Source of the DNA: DASRTE01 sp035316885
GTDB taxonomy: Bacteria; Actinomycetota; Actinomycetes; Jiangellales; Jiangellaceae
Length of the DNA: 5,018 nt
Reading direction: 5' to 3'
Assembly: GCA_035316885.1 (NCBI GenBank)
Contig: DATHII010000234.1
Coordinates: 1 to 5,018 of the forward strand
Part shown: positions 1-5,018 of the stretch, in pieces
How the letters are laid out: the number at the start of each line of letters is the position of its first letter
Numbering within the stretch: position 1 is the stretch's first letter
Notes under the pieces: generated by a model
Told to the model about the DNA's origin: nothing
The model's input: only the letters and a program-made list of their open reading frames with translations
Databases searched by the model: none
Position numbers and translations under genes: made by a program

Positions 1-1014
1 GACGCGCGTCAGGACCGCTGTCTCGTGGTCGGTCAGATACTCGTGCAGGACCGGAATGTCACTGGCGACCACGGGCAGGTCCGCGCTCATCGCCTCCAGC
101 ACGGACAGTCCCCAGCCCTCCTTCACCGACGGGAAGGCCAACGCGTCCGCGCTGCGGTAGTACTCGTGTAGCGCGGCGTCGCTGACGGTGCCGACCAGGA
201 TGACGTCACGACCGAGCTCGAGGCCGAGTTCGGGCAGCCTGGCAAGGGCATCGTCGCGGTAAGCGCCGTAGTCCTGGAACGAGTGGCCACCCACGACCAC
301 CAGCGCAGGTGCGGGGTCCAGTTCCTCGGCGAGAATCGCCATGGCCCGGAGGAGGTAGACGCTGCCCTTGCGTGGTTCGATGCCGCCGACTGCGAGGACG
401 ATGAACCGGTCGAACAGACCAAGCTCATTGCGCACCGCGTCACGGCGGGCCGGATCGATCGGCGGGAAGCGGTTCGCGTCGACGCCATTGTGGATCACCG
501 TCGCGGTCCGGCCATAGTCGGCCTGCAGCCGGCTGCGCCAGTCCAGACTGACGACCACCAGGTGGTCCGGCTCGATGATCGCTCGGCGTTGGCACTCGAT
601 CAGGGCGGACGTGGTGAAGTCGTCGACGTGGTGGACCGTCCGCACCACCCGGACATCCGCCCCCCCATCGCGGACGCGGGCAGCCGCACGGGCCGAGATG
701 CAGTCCTGGGTGTGGAAGATGTCGATCTCGTCTGCGACGGCTGCGAGCCCCTCCTCGAGGGCGTCGACCGACGCGAACACCCGCTCCTCCAGCGTCGCTC
801 CGGGCTCTGGCGCCGGCACGAGCGTGTAGGGCGCGCGCACAGGTCGGTAGAAGCCTTGGTCGGGGTCTCCCAACGAGATGATGCGGACCGGCATGCCGAT
901 CCCGACCATCGCCTCGGCCAGGGACAACGTGTGAACGACACCTCCCCGCGGCTTGGTCGAATAGCTGACCAGAGCGACTCGGGGGTGGTCGGAGTGCCGA
1001 ACCGGCGCCGTCAC
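1..1014 (-). CDS. GT4 glycosyltransferase, MSMEG_0565-like (C-terminus beyond window)
   Basis: Retaining GT-B glycosyltransferase of family GT4, expected to move a sugar from a nucleotide-sugar donor to an unknown acceptor in the cytoplasm. The 338 visible codons run off position 1. Near the N-terminus is the Gly-rich segment YSTKPRGGVVH (residues 18-28), which I recognise as typical of the MSMEG_0565 family, followed by HTQDCISARAAARVRD (101-116) and TVHHVDDFTT (126-135). The C-terminal donor domain has EPRKGS (213-218), DVILVGTVSD (270-279) and the GT4 E-x7-E motif (E299, E307) in KEGWGLSVLEAMS. No signal peptide or membrane segment is visible. The GTG start overlaps the fdrA stop as GTGA and has no good Shine-Dalgarno sequence, so translation probably depends on re-initiation from fdrA. 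This family is known from Nit1C-type loci; its acceptor has not been established. The GT4 call is very secure and the subfamily call is good, though made from memory of the family rather than from a search. Confidence 0.9.
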   Translation of the reverse strand, partial: MTAPVRHSDHPRVALVSYSTKPRGGVVHTLSLAEAMVGIGMPVRIISLGDPDQGFYRPVRAPYTLVPAPEPGATLEERVFASVDALEEGLAAVADEIDIFHTQDCISARAAARVRDGGADVRVVRTVHHVDDFTTSALIECQRRAIIEPDHLVVVSLDWRSRLQADYGRTATVIHNGVDANRFPPIDPARRDAVRNELGLFDRFIVLAVGGIEPRKGSVYLLRAMAILAEELDPAPALVVVGGHSFQDYGAYRDDALARLPELGLELGRDVILVGTVSDAALHEYYRSADALAFPSVKEGWGLSVLEAMSADLPVVASDIPVLHEYLTDHETAVLTRV

Positions 1015-2546
1015 AGCGGCCGGTCCGCCAGAGAAGCCTCGCCGGTAGCCACGGCGGCGGCCACCAGGGACGCCCTCGCCGCGGTCTCGGTGACGACGCA
1101 CCCCACGTTCACCAGCCGTTCCCGCTGCGCCGCAAACCCCTGCGGATCCTGCTCCGTGCCCAGCACATAGGCCACGATCTGCGGGCCGCCGTCCGCCATC
1201 ACCGCCTCGCACACGGGCGCCAGAACACCGGCGGGATCAGGGTTCGCACCGTGCCCCAGAACCACGTCCAGGATGATCGCCGCTACCTGCGGGTCGGCGC
1301 CATGCGCACGCAGCAGGTCCGATCGCGCCTCGGCGTCGATCATCGGGTGCGGCCTGCCCCTGGTGTACTCCTGCTCGCCGAGGTCGAGGCACTGGTGGGA
1401 TCCCGGCGGCGCCGGTACACCCCACGCCTGGTTGATCGGCGTGTTCGAGCGCACCTCGCCCAGGATGCGCCCGAGGATCACCAGTGACTCGTAGCACAGG
1501 GTCCCACCCGAGAACAGGCCGCGGACCAGCCTTCGCTGCTCGGAAAGCCGGCTTCGCACCTCCGGCACCGGCGGCCCCGCCGTTGCAGTGGTGTCCGGAG
1601 CAGGCCGGCCCAGGACGCGCAACGTGGCTACCACGGCGGTCTCCAGAGTGTCGGCGAGCAGCACACCGTCTGGAGCGACGAACTCCGGATCCAACCCGAT
1701 CAGCGCGGCGACCAGCGGAGTGTCCCCGGCGGAGGTGAGAATCTTCGCCGCGACATCGGCCGCGGGCGGCTTCGACACGAACAGGATGACCTCCGTGTCA
1801 GGGTCATCGCGCAGCACCCTGATCGCCGAGAAGGCCATCCGGCCGGCGACATCCCCGGACAGGTCTCGCCCACCGAGGCCGAGGACCTGGCTCACGCCTA
1901 CGCCCCAACGGTCGAGCAGGGACATGGCTTCCTGTGCCCCGGTGCCGGCGGCCGCCACGACGCCGACCCGGCCAGGTCTCACCACGTTGGCAAACCCGAG
2001 GCCGACTCCTCCCATCATTGCCGTGCCGGCACCCGGTCCCATGACGAGCAGACCTCTGCTATTTGCGTAGTCCTTCAGCCCGATCTCCTTCTCCAGCGGC
2101 ACGTTGTCGCTGAACAACAGGACGTGCAGACCTTGGGTCAGTGCCTGGTAGGCGGCCATCGCTGCATACTCGCCCGGCACGGAGATCACCGCGACGTTGG
2201 AATCCGGCTGCCGCTCGACGGCCTGGCGCAGCGACTTCGGCTGCGCCCGGTTTCGTTCGTCCTCGGGGGGTCGTGCGGAGAACACGGCGCTCTCACCCGC
2301 GGCCAAGGCGTCCTGCGCCACGTCCTCGCTGGTCGCCCGCACGACGACGACGAAGTCGTTCGACCCGGTGTCAGCGATCTCCGCGGGGTCGACCCCCCGT
2401 TCGCGGAGGGTCTGCATGTTGGCTGGAGTGCCCATCGCGGCGCTGGCCCAGTCCACACCTCCGATCTCGCGCATTGCCCTCATGGCCCCGAGCTGTGCGA
2501 CCGAGTCCACGTACGTGTCGGGAAAAATCTTGACCGAGAAGGTCAC
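1011..2546 (-). CDS. fdrA: FdrA/AllF-type acyl-CoA-synthetase-like protein
   Basis: 511 residues, full length for FdrA (E. coli FdrA is about 555). E. coli FdrA, also called AllF, acts with AllG and AllH as oxamate carbamoyltransferase, which splits oxalurate with phosphate into oxamate and carbamoyl phosphate. Residues 1-90 are a short N-terminal domain. Residues 115-310 resemble the succinyl-CoA synthetase alpha fold: VMGPGAGTAMMGG (168-180), VVAAAGTGAQEAMSLLDR (196-213) and LGLGGRDLSGDV (222-233). A Pro/Ala-rich linker (about 315-330) leads to the C-terminal domain with the FdrA hallmarks DLGEQEYTRGRPHPMID (388-404), DVVLGHGANPDPAGVL (427-442) and GTEQDPQ (463-469). The GHAG phosphohistidine loop of true succinyl-CoA synthetases is not seen, as is usual for FdrA. 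The GTG start is supported by AAGGAG seven bases upstream and overlaps the carbamate kinase stop by four bases. The gene lies between carbamate kinase and the glycosyltransferase. AllG and AllH partners are absent from the window, so the oxalurate substrate is not proven. Confidence 0.9.
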   Translation of the reverse strand: MTFSVKIFPDTYVDSVAQLGAMRAMREIGGVDWASAAMGTPANMQTLRERGVDPAEIADTGSNDFVVVVRATSEDVAQDALAAGESAVFSARPPEDERNRAQPKSLRQAVERQPDSNVAVISVPGEYAAMAAYQALTQGLHVLLFSDNVPLEKEIGLKDYANSRGLLVMGPGAGTAMMGGVGLGFANVVRPGRVGVVAAAGTGAQEAMSLLDRWGVGVSQVLGLGGRDLSGDVAGRMAFSAIRVLRDDPDTEVILFVSKPPAADVAAKILTSAGDTPLVAALIGLDPEFVAPDGVLLADTLETAVVATLRVLGRPAPDTTATAGPPVPEVRSRLSEQRRLVRGLFSGGTLCYESLVILGRILGEVRSNTPINQAWGVPAPPGSHQCLDLGEQEYTRGRPHPMIDAEARSDLLRAHGADPQVAAIILDVVLGHGANPDPAGVLAPVCEAVMADGGPQIVAYVLGTEQDPQGFAAQRERLVNVGCVVTETAARASLVAAAVATGEASLADRPL

Positions 2547-3520
2547 GCCGTGGCTCCTTCGCGGTCGAGTACCGGCACAATTCGCGTACCGACCGACGTG
2601 TCGTCGTCGCCCTGGGAGCGCAGCGTTGCCGCGGCCAGTGCGGCGGTGGTGATGACGGCCAGTCGCCCGCCCCGCTGAAGGAATCGAGTGGCGGCGCGCA
2701 CCTTCGGAGCCATGCTCCCTTCGGGGAACTGCCCAGCCGCGAGGTAGCGTTCGGCCTCGGTGACATCGATGCGGTCAAGCCGGCGTTGTGAGTCCGTTCC
2801 GAAGTCCAGCATCACCGAGTCGACTCCGGTGACGAGCACGAGGGCATCGGCGTCGACCTGGTTGGCGAGCTCAGCTGCTGCGTAGTCCTTGTCCATGACC
2901 GCGTCGACGCCTTCCCAGACGTCGCCTCGACGAGCGACCGGGATCCCCCCACCGCCCTCGGCGACAACGACATGTCCGGCGTCCAGCAGACACTGGAGCG
3001 CCTGGATCTCGACGAACCCGCGGGGCCGGGGTGAAGGTACTACGCGACGGTATCCGCGACCGCTGTCCTCGACGATGTCCCATCCACGAGTCTCGGCCAG
3101 CTGGGTGGCCTCGCTGTGTGAGAAGAACGGTCCGATCGGCTTCGTCGGGCGCTCGAAGGCAGGGTCCTCCACATCGACGATGACATGACTGAGGATGCCC
3201 ACGACGCGATGACGACGCCCCCCGCTGGCCTGGTGCAGAGCGATCGCGATCAGCGACCCGAGGTGACCCTGCGTCATGGCTCCGAGAGCGAAGAGCGGCA
3301 TGACGGGAACGGCGTCGCGGCCCCGGTCCTGCTGGATCGCGAGGTTGCCGACCTGCGGGCCGTTCCCGTGCACGACGACCACCCGCCATCCGTCGTCGAG
3401 CAGCTCACAGATGGAGTGGACCATCGCATCGGCGTTCGCGCGCTGCTCCTCGTACGTGCCGGCCTCGCCGTCGGCGGTAATGGCGTTACCGCCCAGCGCG
3501 ACCACCGCGGTTCCCGTCAC
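2543..3520 (-). CDS. arcC: carbamate kinase
   Basis: 325 residues, normal length for carbamate kinase (EC 2.7.2.2), which in catabolism converts carbamoyl phosphate and ADP to ATP and carbamate; carbamate then breaks down to ammonia and CO2. It has the amino-acid-kinase fold with family motifs in order: VVALGGNAI (6-14), VVVVHGNGPQVGNL (47-60), TQGHLGS (83-89), RPTKPIGPFF (124-133), GRGYRRVVPSPRP (155-167), EGGGGIPV (188-195), EGVDAVMDKD (203-212), LVLVTGVD (227-234) and GQFPEGSMAPKV (263-274). I chose the GTG at 3520 because VTGTAVVALGGNA aligns with the normal carbamate kinase N-terminus and because GAGGGA and AAGGA lie just upstream. An in-frame ATG at 3592 would add 24 unrelated residues and lacks a Shine-Dalgarno sequence. 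This is the first gene of the minus-strand operon, and its stop overlaps the fdrA start. Pairing with FdrA is the classic arrangement of the oxalurate branch (E. coli fdrA-ylbE-ylbF-ybcF). The function is secure; arcC is the general symbol, and an AllK-like role would fit the context better. Confidence 0.93.
   Translation of the reverse strand: MTGTAVVALGGNAITADGEAGTYEEQRANADAMVHSICELLDDGWRVVVVHGNGPQVGNLAIQQDRGRDAVPVMPLFALGAMTQGHLGSLIAIALHQASGGRRHRVVGILSHVIVDVEDPAFERPTKPIGPFFSHSEATQLAETRGWDIVEDSGRGYRRVVPSPRPRGFVEIQALQCLLDAGHVVVAEGGGGIPVARRGDVWEGVDAVMDKDYAAAELANQVDADALVLVTGVDSVMLDFGTDSQRRLDRIDVTEAERYLAAGQFPEGSMAPKVRAATRFLQRGGRLAVITTAALAAATLRSQGDDDTSVGTRIVPVLDREGATA
2554..2559 (-). promoter_or_regulatory. 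ribosome binding site of fdrA
   Basis: AAGGAG read on the minus strand, inside the last codons of carbamate kinase and seven bases before the GTG at 2546. It decides the fdrA start. It also suggests that fdrA can recruit ribosomes itself as well as receive them by coupling through the GTGA overlap. Confidence 0.75.
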
Positions 3521-3651
3521 GGTCCCTCGATTCCTTGAGGTGGTGTCGGGCCTGTGCACAAGACCAATCCGTTCATCATACGAGGGATTCATAGACAATA
3601 GTGAACAGCGCATACTGCCACAAGAACGCCGACCCGGCACGAGGTGACCCG
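3521..3651. promoter_or_regulatory. divergent promoter region between carbamate kinase operon and small ORF
   Basis: 131 bases between two divergent starts, clearly richer in A/T than the genes, mainly at 3565-3620. For the plus strand, TTCATA (3588-3593) and CATACT (3611-3616) are 17 bases apart, each matching four of six sigma-70-type consensus bases. This would place the transcript start near 3623. For the minus strand the best -10 is TATGAT (3580-3575), but the nearest -35-like hexamer, TTCACT (3605-3600), sits 19 bases away, which is wide. GTTCA (3571-3575) and TGAAC (3602-3606) form an inverted pair around the core, and TTCAT is repeated directly at 3572 and 3588, 16 bases apart. These could be operator half-sites for a regulator shared by both directions. 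That a promoter region exists here is nearly certain from the gene layout; the exact hexamers are tentative. Confidence 0.5.
3641..3647 (+). promoter_or_regulatory. ribosome binding site of the 118-residue ORF
   Basis: GAGGTGA four bases before the ATG at 3652. It favours this ATG over the in-frame GTG at 3601, which would add 17 residues and has no comparable site upstream. Confidence 0.65.
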
Positions 3652-4008
3652 ATGCTCCACCCTGCTTCGCCCACCCCCGGCATCCCGCCCGATGTGATGG
3701 CCCGGTTCACTGCCGCGGAGGCGCGGGTCTATCCGCTGGTCATGGTCGACCCCGAGACCTACGAGCGCGCGGTCACGCTGACCGGGATGCTGCTGAAGGA
3801 CCTGCGCTCGACCTGTCCGGACATCGATGCAGTGCTGCGGCGTCGCAAGGCGCTGACGTCGCTTCTGACCGAGACCACGGATGAGGACCGGCCCAGCCTC
3901 ATCGGGCTCGACCCCGACACCCTGGTCGACGCCGCCTCCGCGCAGCGCTGTCGCGAGCTACATGCGGAACCGGGTACCGCGGCCGCGGAGGGTCGCCACG
4001 GCCCGTGA
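3652..4008 (+). CDS. small conserved-looking hypothetical protein, 118 residues
   Basis: I do not recognise this gene. The product is a soluble-looking, mostly helical protein without a signal peptide, membrane segment or obvious metal-binding motif. A Pro-rich start (residues 4-13, PASPTPGIPP) leads into DVMARFTAAEARVYPLVMVDPETYERAVTL (14-43, two helices broken by VDP), then LLKDLRSTCPDIDAVLRRRKALTSLL (47-72), an acidic turn TETTDEDR (73-80) and a helix around LVDAASAQRCRELHAE (91-106). The last dozen residues are low complexity. Third-position G/C preference and a proper Shine-Dalgarno sequence support real coding. It is divergent from the carbamate kinase operon and lies 113 bases upstream of the radical SAM gene on the same strand, so it may be an accessory protein of that pathway or partly co-transcribed with it. 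It does not resemble the small Nit1C proteins of the MSMEG_0570 or MSMEG_0572 type as I know them. Confidence 0.7.
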   Translation: MLHPASPTPGIPPDVMARFTAAEARVYPLVMVDPETYERAVTLTGMLLKDLRSTCPDIDAVLRRRKALTSLLTETTDEDRPSLIGLDPDTLVDAASAQRCRELHAEPGTAAAEGRHGP

Positions 4009-4049
4009 GCCAGGGCACGCCTCGCACCCGTGGGCAAGAGCGCTCGCCC

Positions 4050-4110
4050 TTGACAGAAGTGCACGCGAAACGTTTGCTATGGGACACAGATCGTTTCGAT
4101 AAGTAAACGT
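4050..4110 (+). promoter_or_regulatory. promoter with LacI-type operator upstream of radical SAM gene
   Basis: A perfect TTGACA (4050-4055) is followed at sigma-70-like spacing by TTTGCT (4073-4078), a weak -10 that may need activation. Centred in this interval is GCGAAACGTTTGC (4065-4077), whose AAACGTTT core is a perfect palindrome with a CG centre, typical of LacI-family operators such as PurR boxes. Further copies of the half-site follow: CGTTT at 4092-4096, within the palindrome ATCGTTTCGAT (4090-4100), and AAACG at 4105-4109. The palindrome would overlap RNA polymerase, consistent with repression. No regulator gene is in the window. The -35 hexamer and palindrome are seen directly; the regulator family is inference. 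Confidence 0.5.
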
Positions 4111-4112
4111 CT

Positions 4113-4118
4113 GGGAGG
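4113..4118 (+). promoter_or_regulatory. ribosome binding site of radical SAM gene
   Basis: GGGAGG three bases before the ATG at 4122. It is the only strong Shine-Dalgarno sequence near the N-terminus of this frame and fixes the start. Confidence 0.7.
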
Positions 4119-4121
4119 GCC

Positions 4122-5018
4122 ATGAGCGCCACCGCCGCCGAGGAGCTCGCTTCCCTCGTCGTGGACCTGCAAGCCCGCGGGCTGAGGGTCGAGGTTCCCC
4201 TCGAGCGGCGGCACGGAGGGGCCGGGCCCTCCGACTCCGGGATGCTGTGGGTCGGCGGGTTCCCGATCACGGCCCCCACGGACAACGCGGCCGCGGCCGG
4301 ATCCCCGTACGTGCTCAAGGCAGAGGACGAGGGCTTCGCCATCTTCCGCGCCGGCCAACGGCTCGCCGGTGCGTCCACCCAACGCCGGCCCCGGTTCTAC
4401 GACCTCACCACCGCCGACGACATCCCGTACTGGAAGATCGGGCTCCTCCATCTGGACTCGTTTGCGAGCACAGTGGTCCAGACCTGCGCCTACTGGGGCA
4501 ACGAGAACCAGTGCAAGTTCTGTGGGATCGGAGTCTCTCTCGACTCCGGCCGGACCATCGTCAAGAAGACCCCCGAGCAGCTGGCCGAGGTGGCCTGCGC
4601 TGCGAAGGAACTCGACGGTGCCGTCGACGCCACACTCACGACCGGGAGCTCCAACGGGGTCGACCGGGGCGCCCGCTATGTCGCCCGCTGCGCCCCGGCG
4701 GTCAAGCAGGCGTCCGGGCTGCCGGTGGAGATCCAGTTCGAGCCGCCGTTCGATCTCGACGTCATCAACGAGGTCGGAGACATGGGCGTCGACTCAGTCG
4801 GCATCCACGTGGAGTCGTTCGACCCAGCGGTGCTCGCGCACGTGGCACCCGCCAAGGCGCGTACCGGGATCGATCGTTACTTCGACGCGTGGGAGCGCGC
4901 CGTTGCCGTGTTCGGAGCTGGGCAGGTTTCCACCTACGTCATCCTCGGCATGGGCGAGGACCCGGAGGTGACTCTCGAGGGCTGCCGGCGCGCGGTGGAC
5001 ATGGGCGTCTTCCCGTTC
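4122..5018 (+). CDS. radical SAM protein, MSMEG_0568/NitD-like (C-terminus beyond window)
   Basis: Radical S-adenosylmethionine enzyme; 299 codons are visible and the frame is open to the window edge. After an N-terminal region with RRHGGAGPSDSG (29-40) and RFYDLTTADDIPYWKIGLLHLDS (91-113), the iron-sulfur cysteines are C122, C131 and C134 in a C-x8-C-x2-C pattern instead of the canonical C-x3-C-x2-C. Then come GRTIVKKTPEQLAEVA (143-158), TLTTGSSNG (171-179, the likely SAM-contact strand), VEIQFEPPFD (202-211), GIHVESFDP (227-235) and STYVILGMGE (270-279), consistent with a biotin-synthase-like barrel. GGAGPSD, PYWKI and KTPEQLAEVA are segments I associate with the MSMEG_0568 family, equal to NitD of Nit1C clusters. 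The substrate of that family is not settled. Nitrilase, GNAT and AIR-synthase-like partners would be expected beyond 5018 but cannot be seen. The radical SAM assignment is secure; the subfamily is probable. Confidence 0.9.
   Translation, partial: MSATAAEELASLVVDLQARGLRVEVPLERRHGGAGPSDSGMLWVGGFPITAPTDNAAAAGSPYVLKAEDEGFAIFRAGQRLAGASTQRRPRFYDLTTADDIPYWKIGLLHLDSFASTVVQTCAYWGNENQCKFCGIGVSLDSGRTIVKKTPEQLAEVACAAKELDGAVDATLTTGSSNGVDRGARYVARCAPAVKQASGLPVEIQFEPPFDLDVINEVGDMGVDSVGIHVESFDPAVLAHVAPAKARTGIDRYFDAWERAVAVFGAGQVSTYVILGMGEDPEVTLEGCRRAVDMGVFPF

Noticed and set aside
283..1170. Long open frame on the plus strand, 295 codons
   Set aside because: It lies opposite the glycosyltransferase and the end of fdrA, which both have full family motifs. 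Its translation is Arg/Asp/Val-rich with no recognisable domain, as expected of an antisense shadow in GC-rich DNA.
1011..2546. Calling the FdrA-like protein a succinyl-CoA synthetase alpha subunit
   Set aside because: It is much longer than SucD, lacks the GHAG phosphohistidine loop, and has FdrA-specific C-terminal motifs; no beta subunit gene is adjacent.
2124..2678. Open frame on the plus strand, 184 codons
   Set aside because: Antisense to the start of fdrA and the end of carbamate kinase, with no ribosome binding site and low-complexity composition.
3521..3592. Longer carbamate kinase start at the ATG at 3592, or further upstream at 3640
   Set aside because: The added residues do not fit the family N-terminus, there is no Shine-Dalgarno sequence before them, and the extension would run through the AT-rich promoter region.
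3996..4033. Possible terminator after the small ORF: CCACGG (3996-4001) can pair with CCGTGG (4028-4033), and CACGGCCCGTG (3997-4007) is itself palindromic
   Set aside because: The six-base stem encloses a 26-base loop, no T-run follows, and the palindrome overlaps the stop codon. Such pairings are common by chance at this GC content.
4050..4080. GlnR-type nitrogen-regulator box near TTGAC and GAAAC
   Set aside because: TTGAC (4050-4054) and GAAAC (4067-4071) are 12 bases apart, not the 6 bases of the GTNAC-n6-GNAAC box, and the intervening half-site does not match.
4369..4971. Second plus-strand frame of 200 codons inside the radical SAM gene
   Set aside because: It encodes a Ser/Arg/Pro-rich string out of frame with a clearly conserved radical SAM protein.

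Overview
The window is GC-rich, gene-dense chromosomal DNA with strong G/C preference at third codon positions, frequent GTG starts and 4-base GTGA gene overlaps. This suits an actinomycete, which is an inference; no genus can be assigned from the sequence. No RNA gene, CRISPR array, insertion sequence or other mobile element is visible.

Layout. Positions 1-3520 hold a tightly coupled three-gene operon on the minus strand. In transcription order it encodes a carbamate kinase (3520-2543), an FdrA/AllF-type protein related to succinyl-CoA synthetase alpha and to a subunit of oxamate carbamoyltransferase (2546-1011), and a GT4 glycosyltransferase of the MSMEG_0565 type (1014 to beyond position 1). 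Each junction is a GTGA stop/start overlap. Positions 3521-3651 are a comparatively AT-rich divergent promoter region. On the plus strand follow a small unrecognised protein of 118 residues (3652-4008) and a 113-base gap. The gap carries a TTGACA -35 hexamer and a LacI-type palindrome (AAACGTTT core) with further AAACG/CGTTT repeats. Last comes a radical SAM enzyme of the MSMEG_0568/NitD type (4122 to beyond 5018).

How the genes may work together. Both edge genes belong to families that recur in the conserved 'Nit1C' neighbourhood: nitrilase, radical SAM protein, GNAT acetyltransferase, AIR-synthase-like protein, flavin oxidoreductase, small nitrogen-starvation proteins and often this glycosyltransferase. 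That neighbourhood has been linked to nitrogen starvation and to cyanide assimilation, but its chemistry is not settled. Carbamate kinase and FdrA belong to the carbamoyl-phosphate-yielding end of allantoin/oxalurate catabolism. Here they share an operon with the Nit1C-type glycosyltransferase and lie divergent to the Nit1C-type radical SAM gene. The AllG and AllH partners that FdrA normally needs are not in the window. The most interesting reading is a hybrid nitrogen-salvage locus, in which a carbamoyl compound is split to carbamoyl phosphate and then to ATP, ammonia and CO2. The functional link is inference; the gene order is seen directly.
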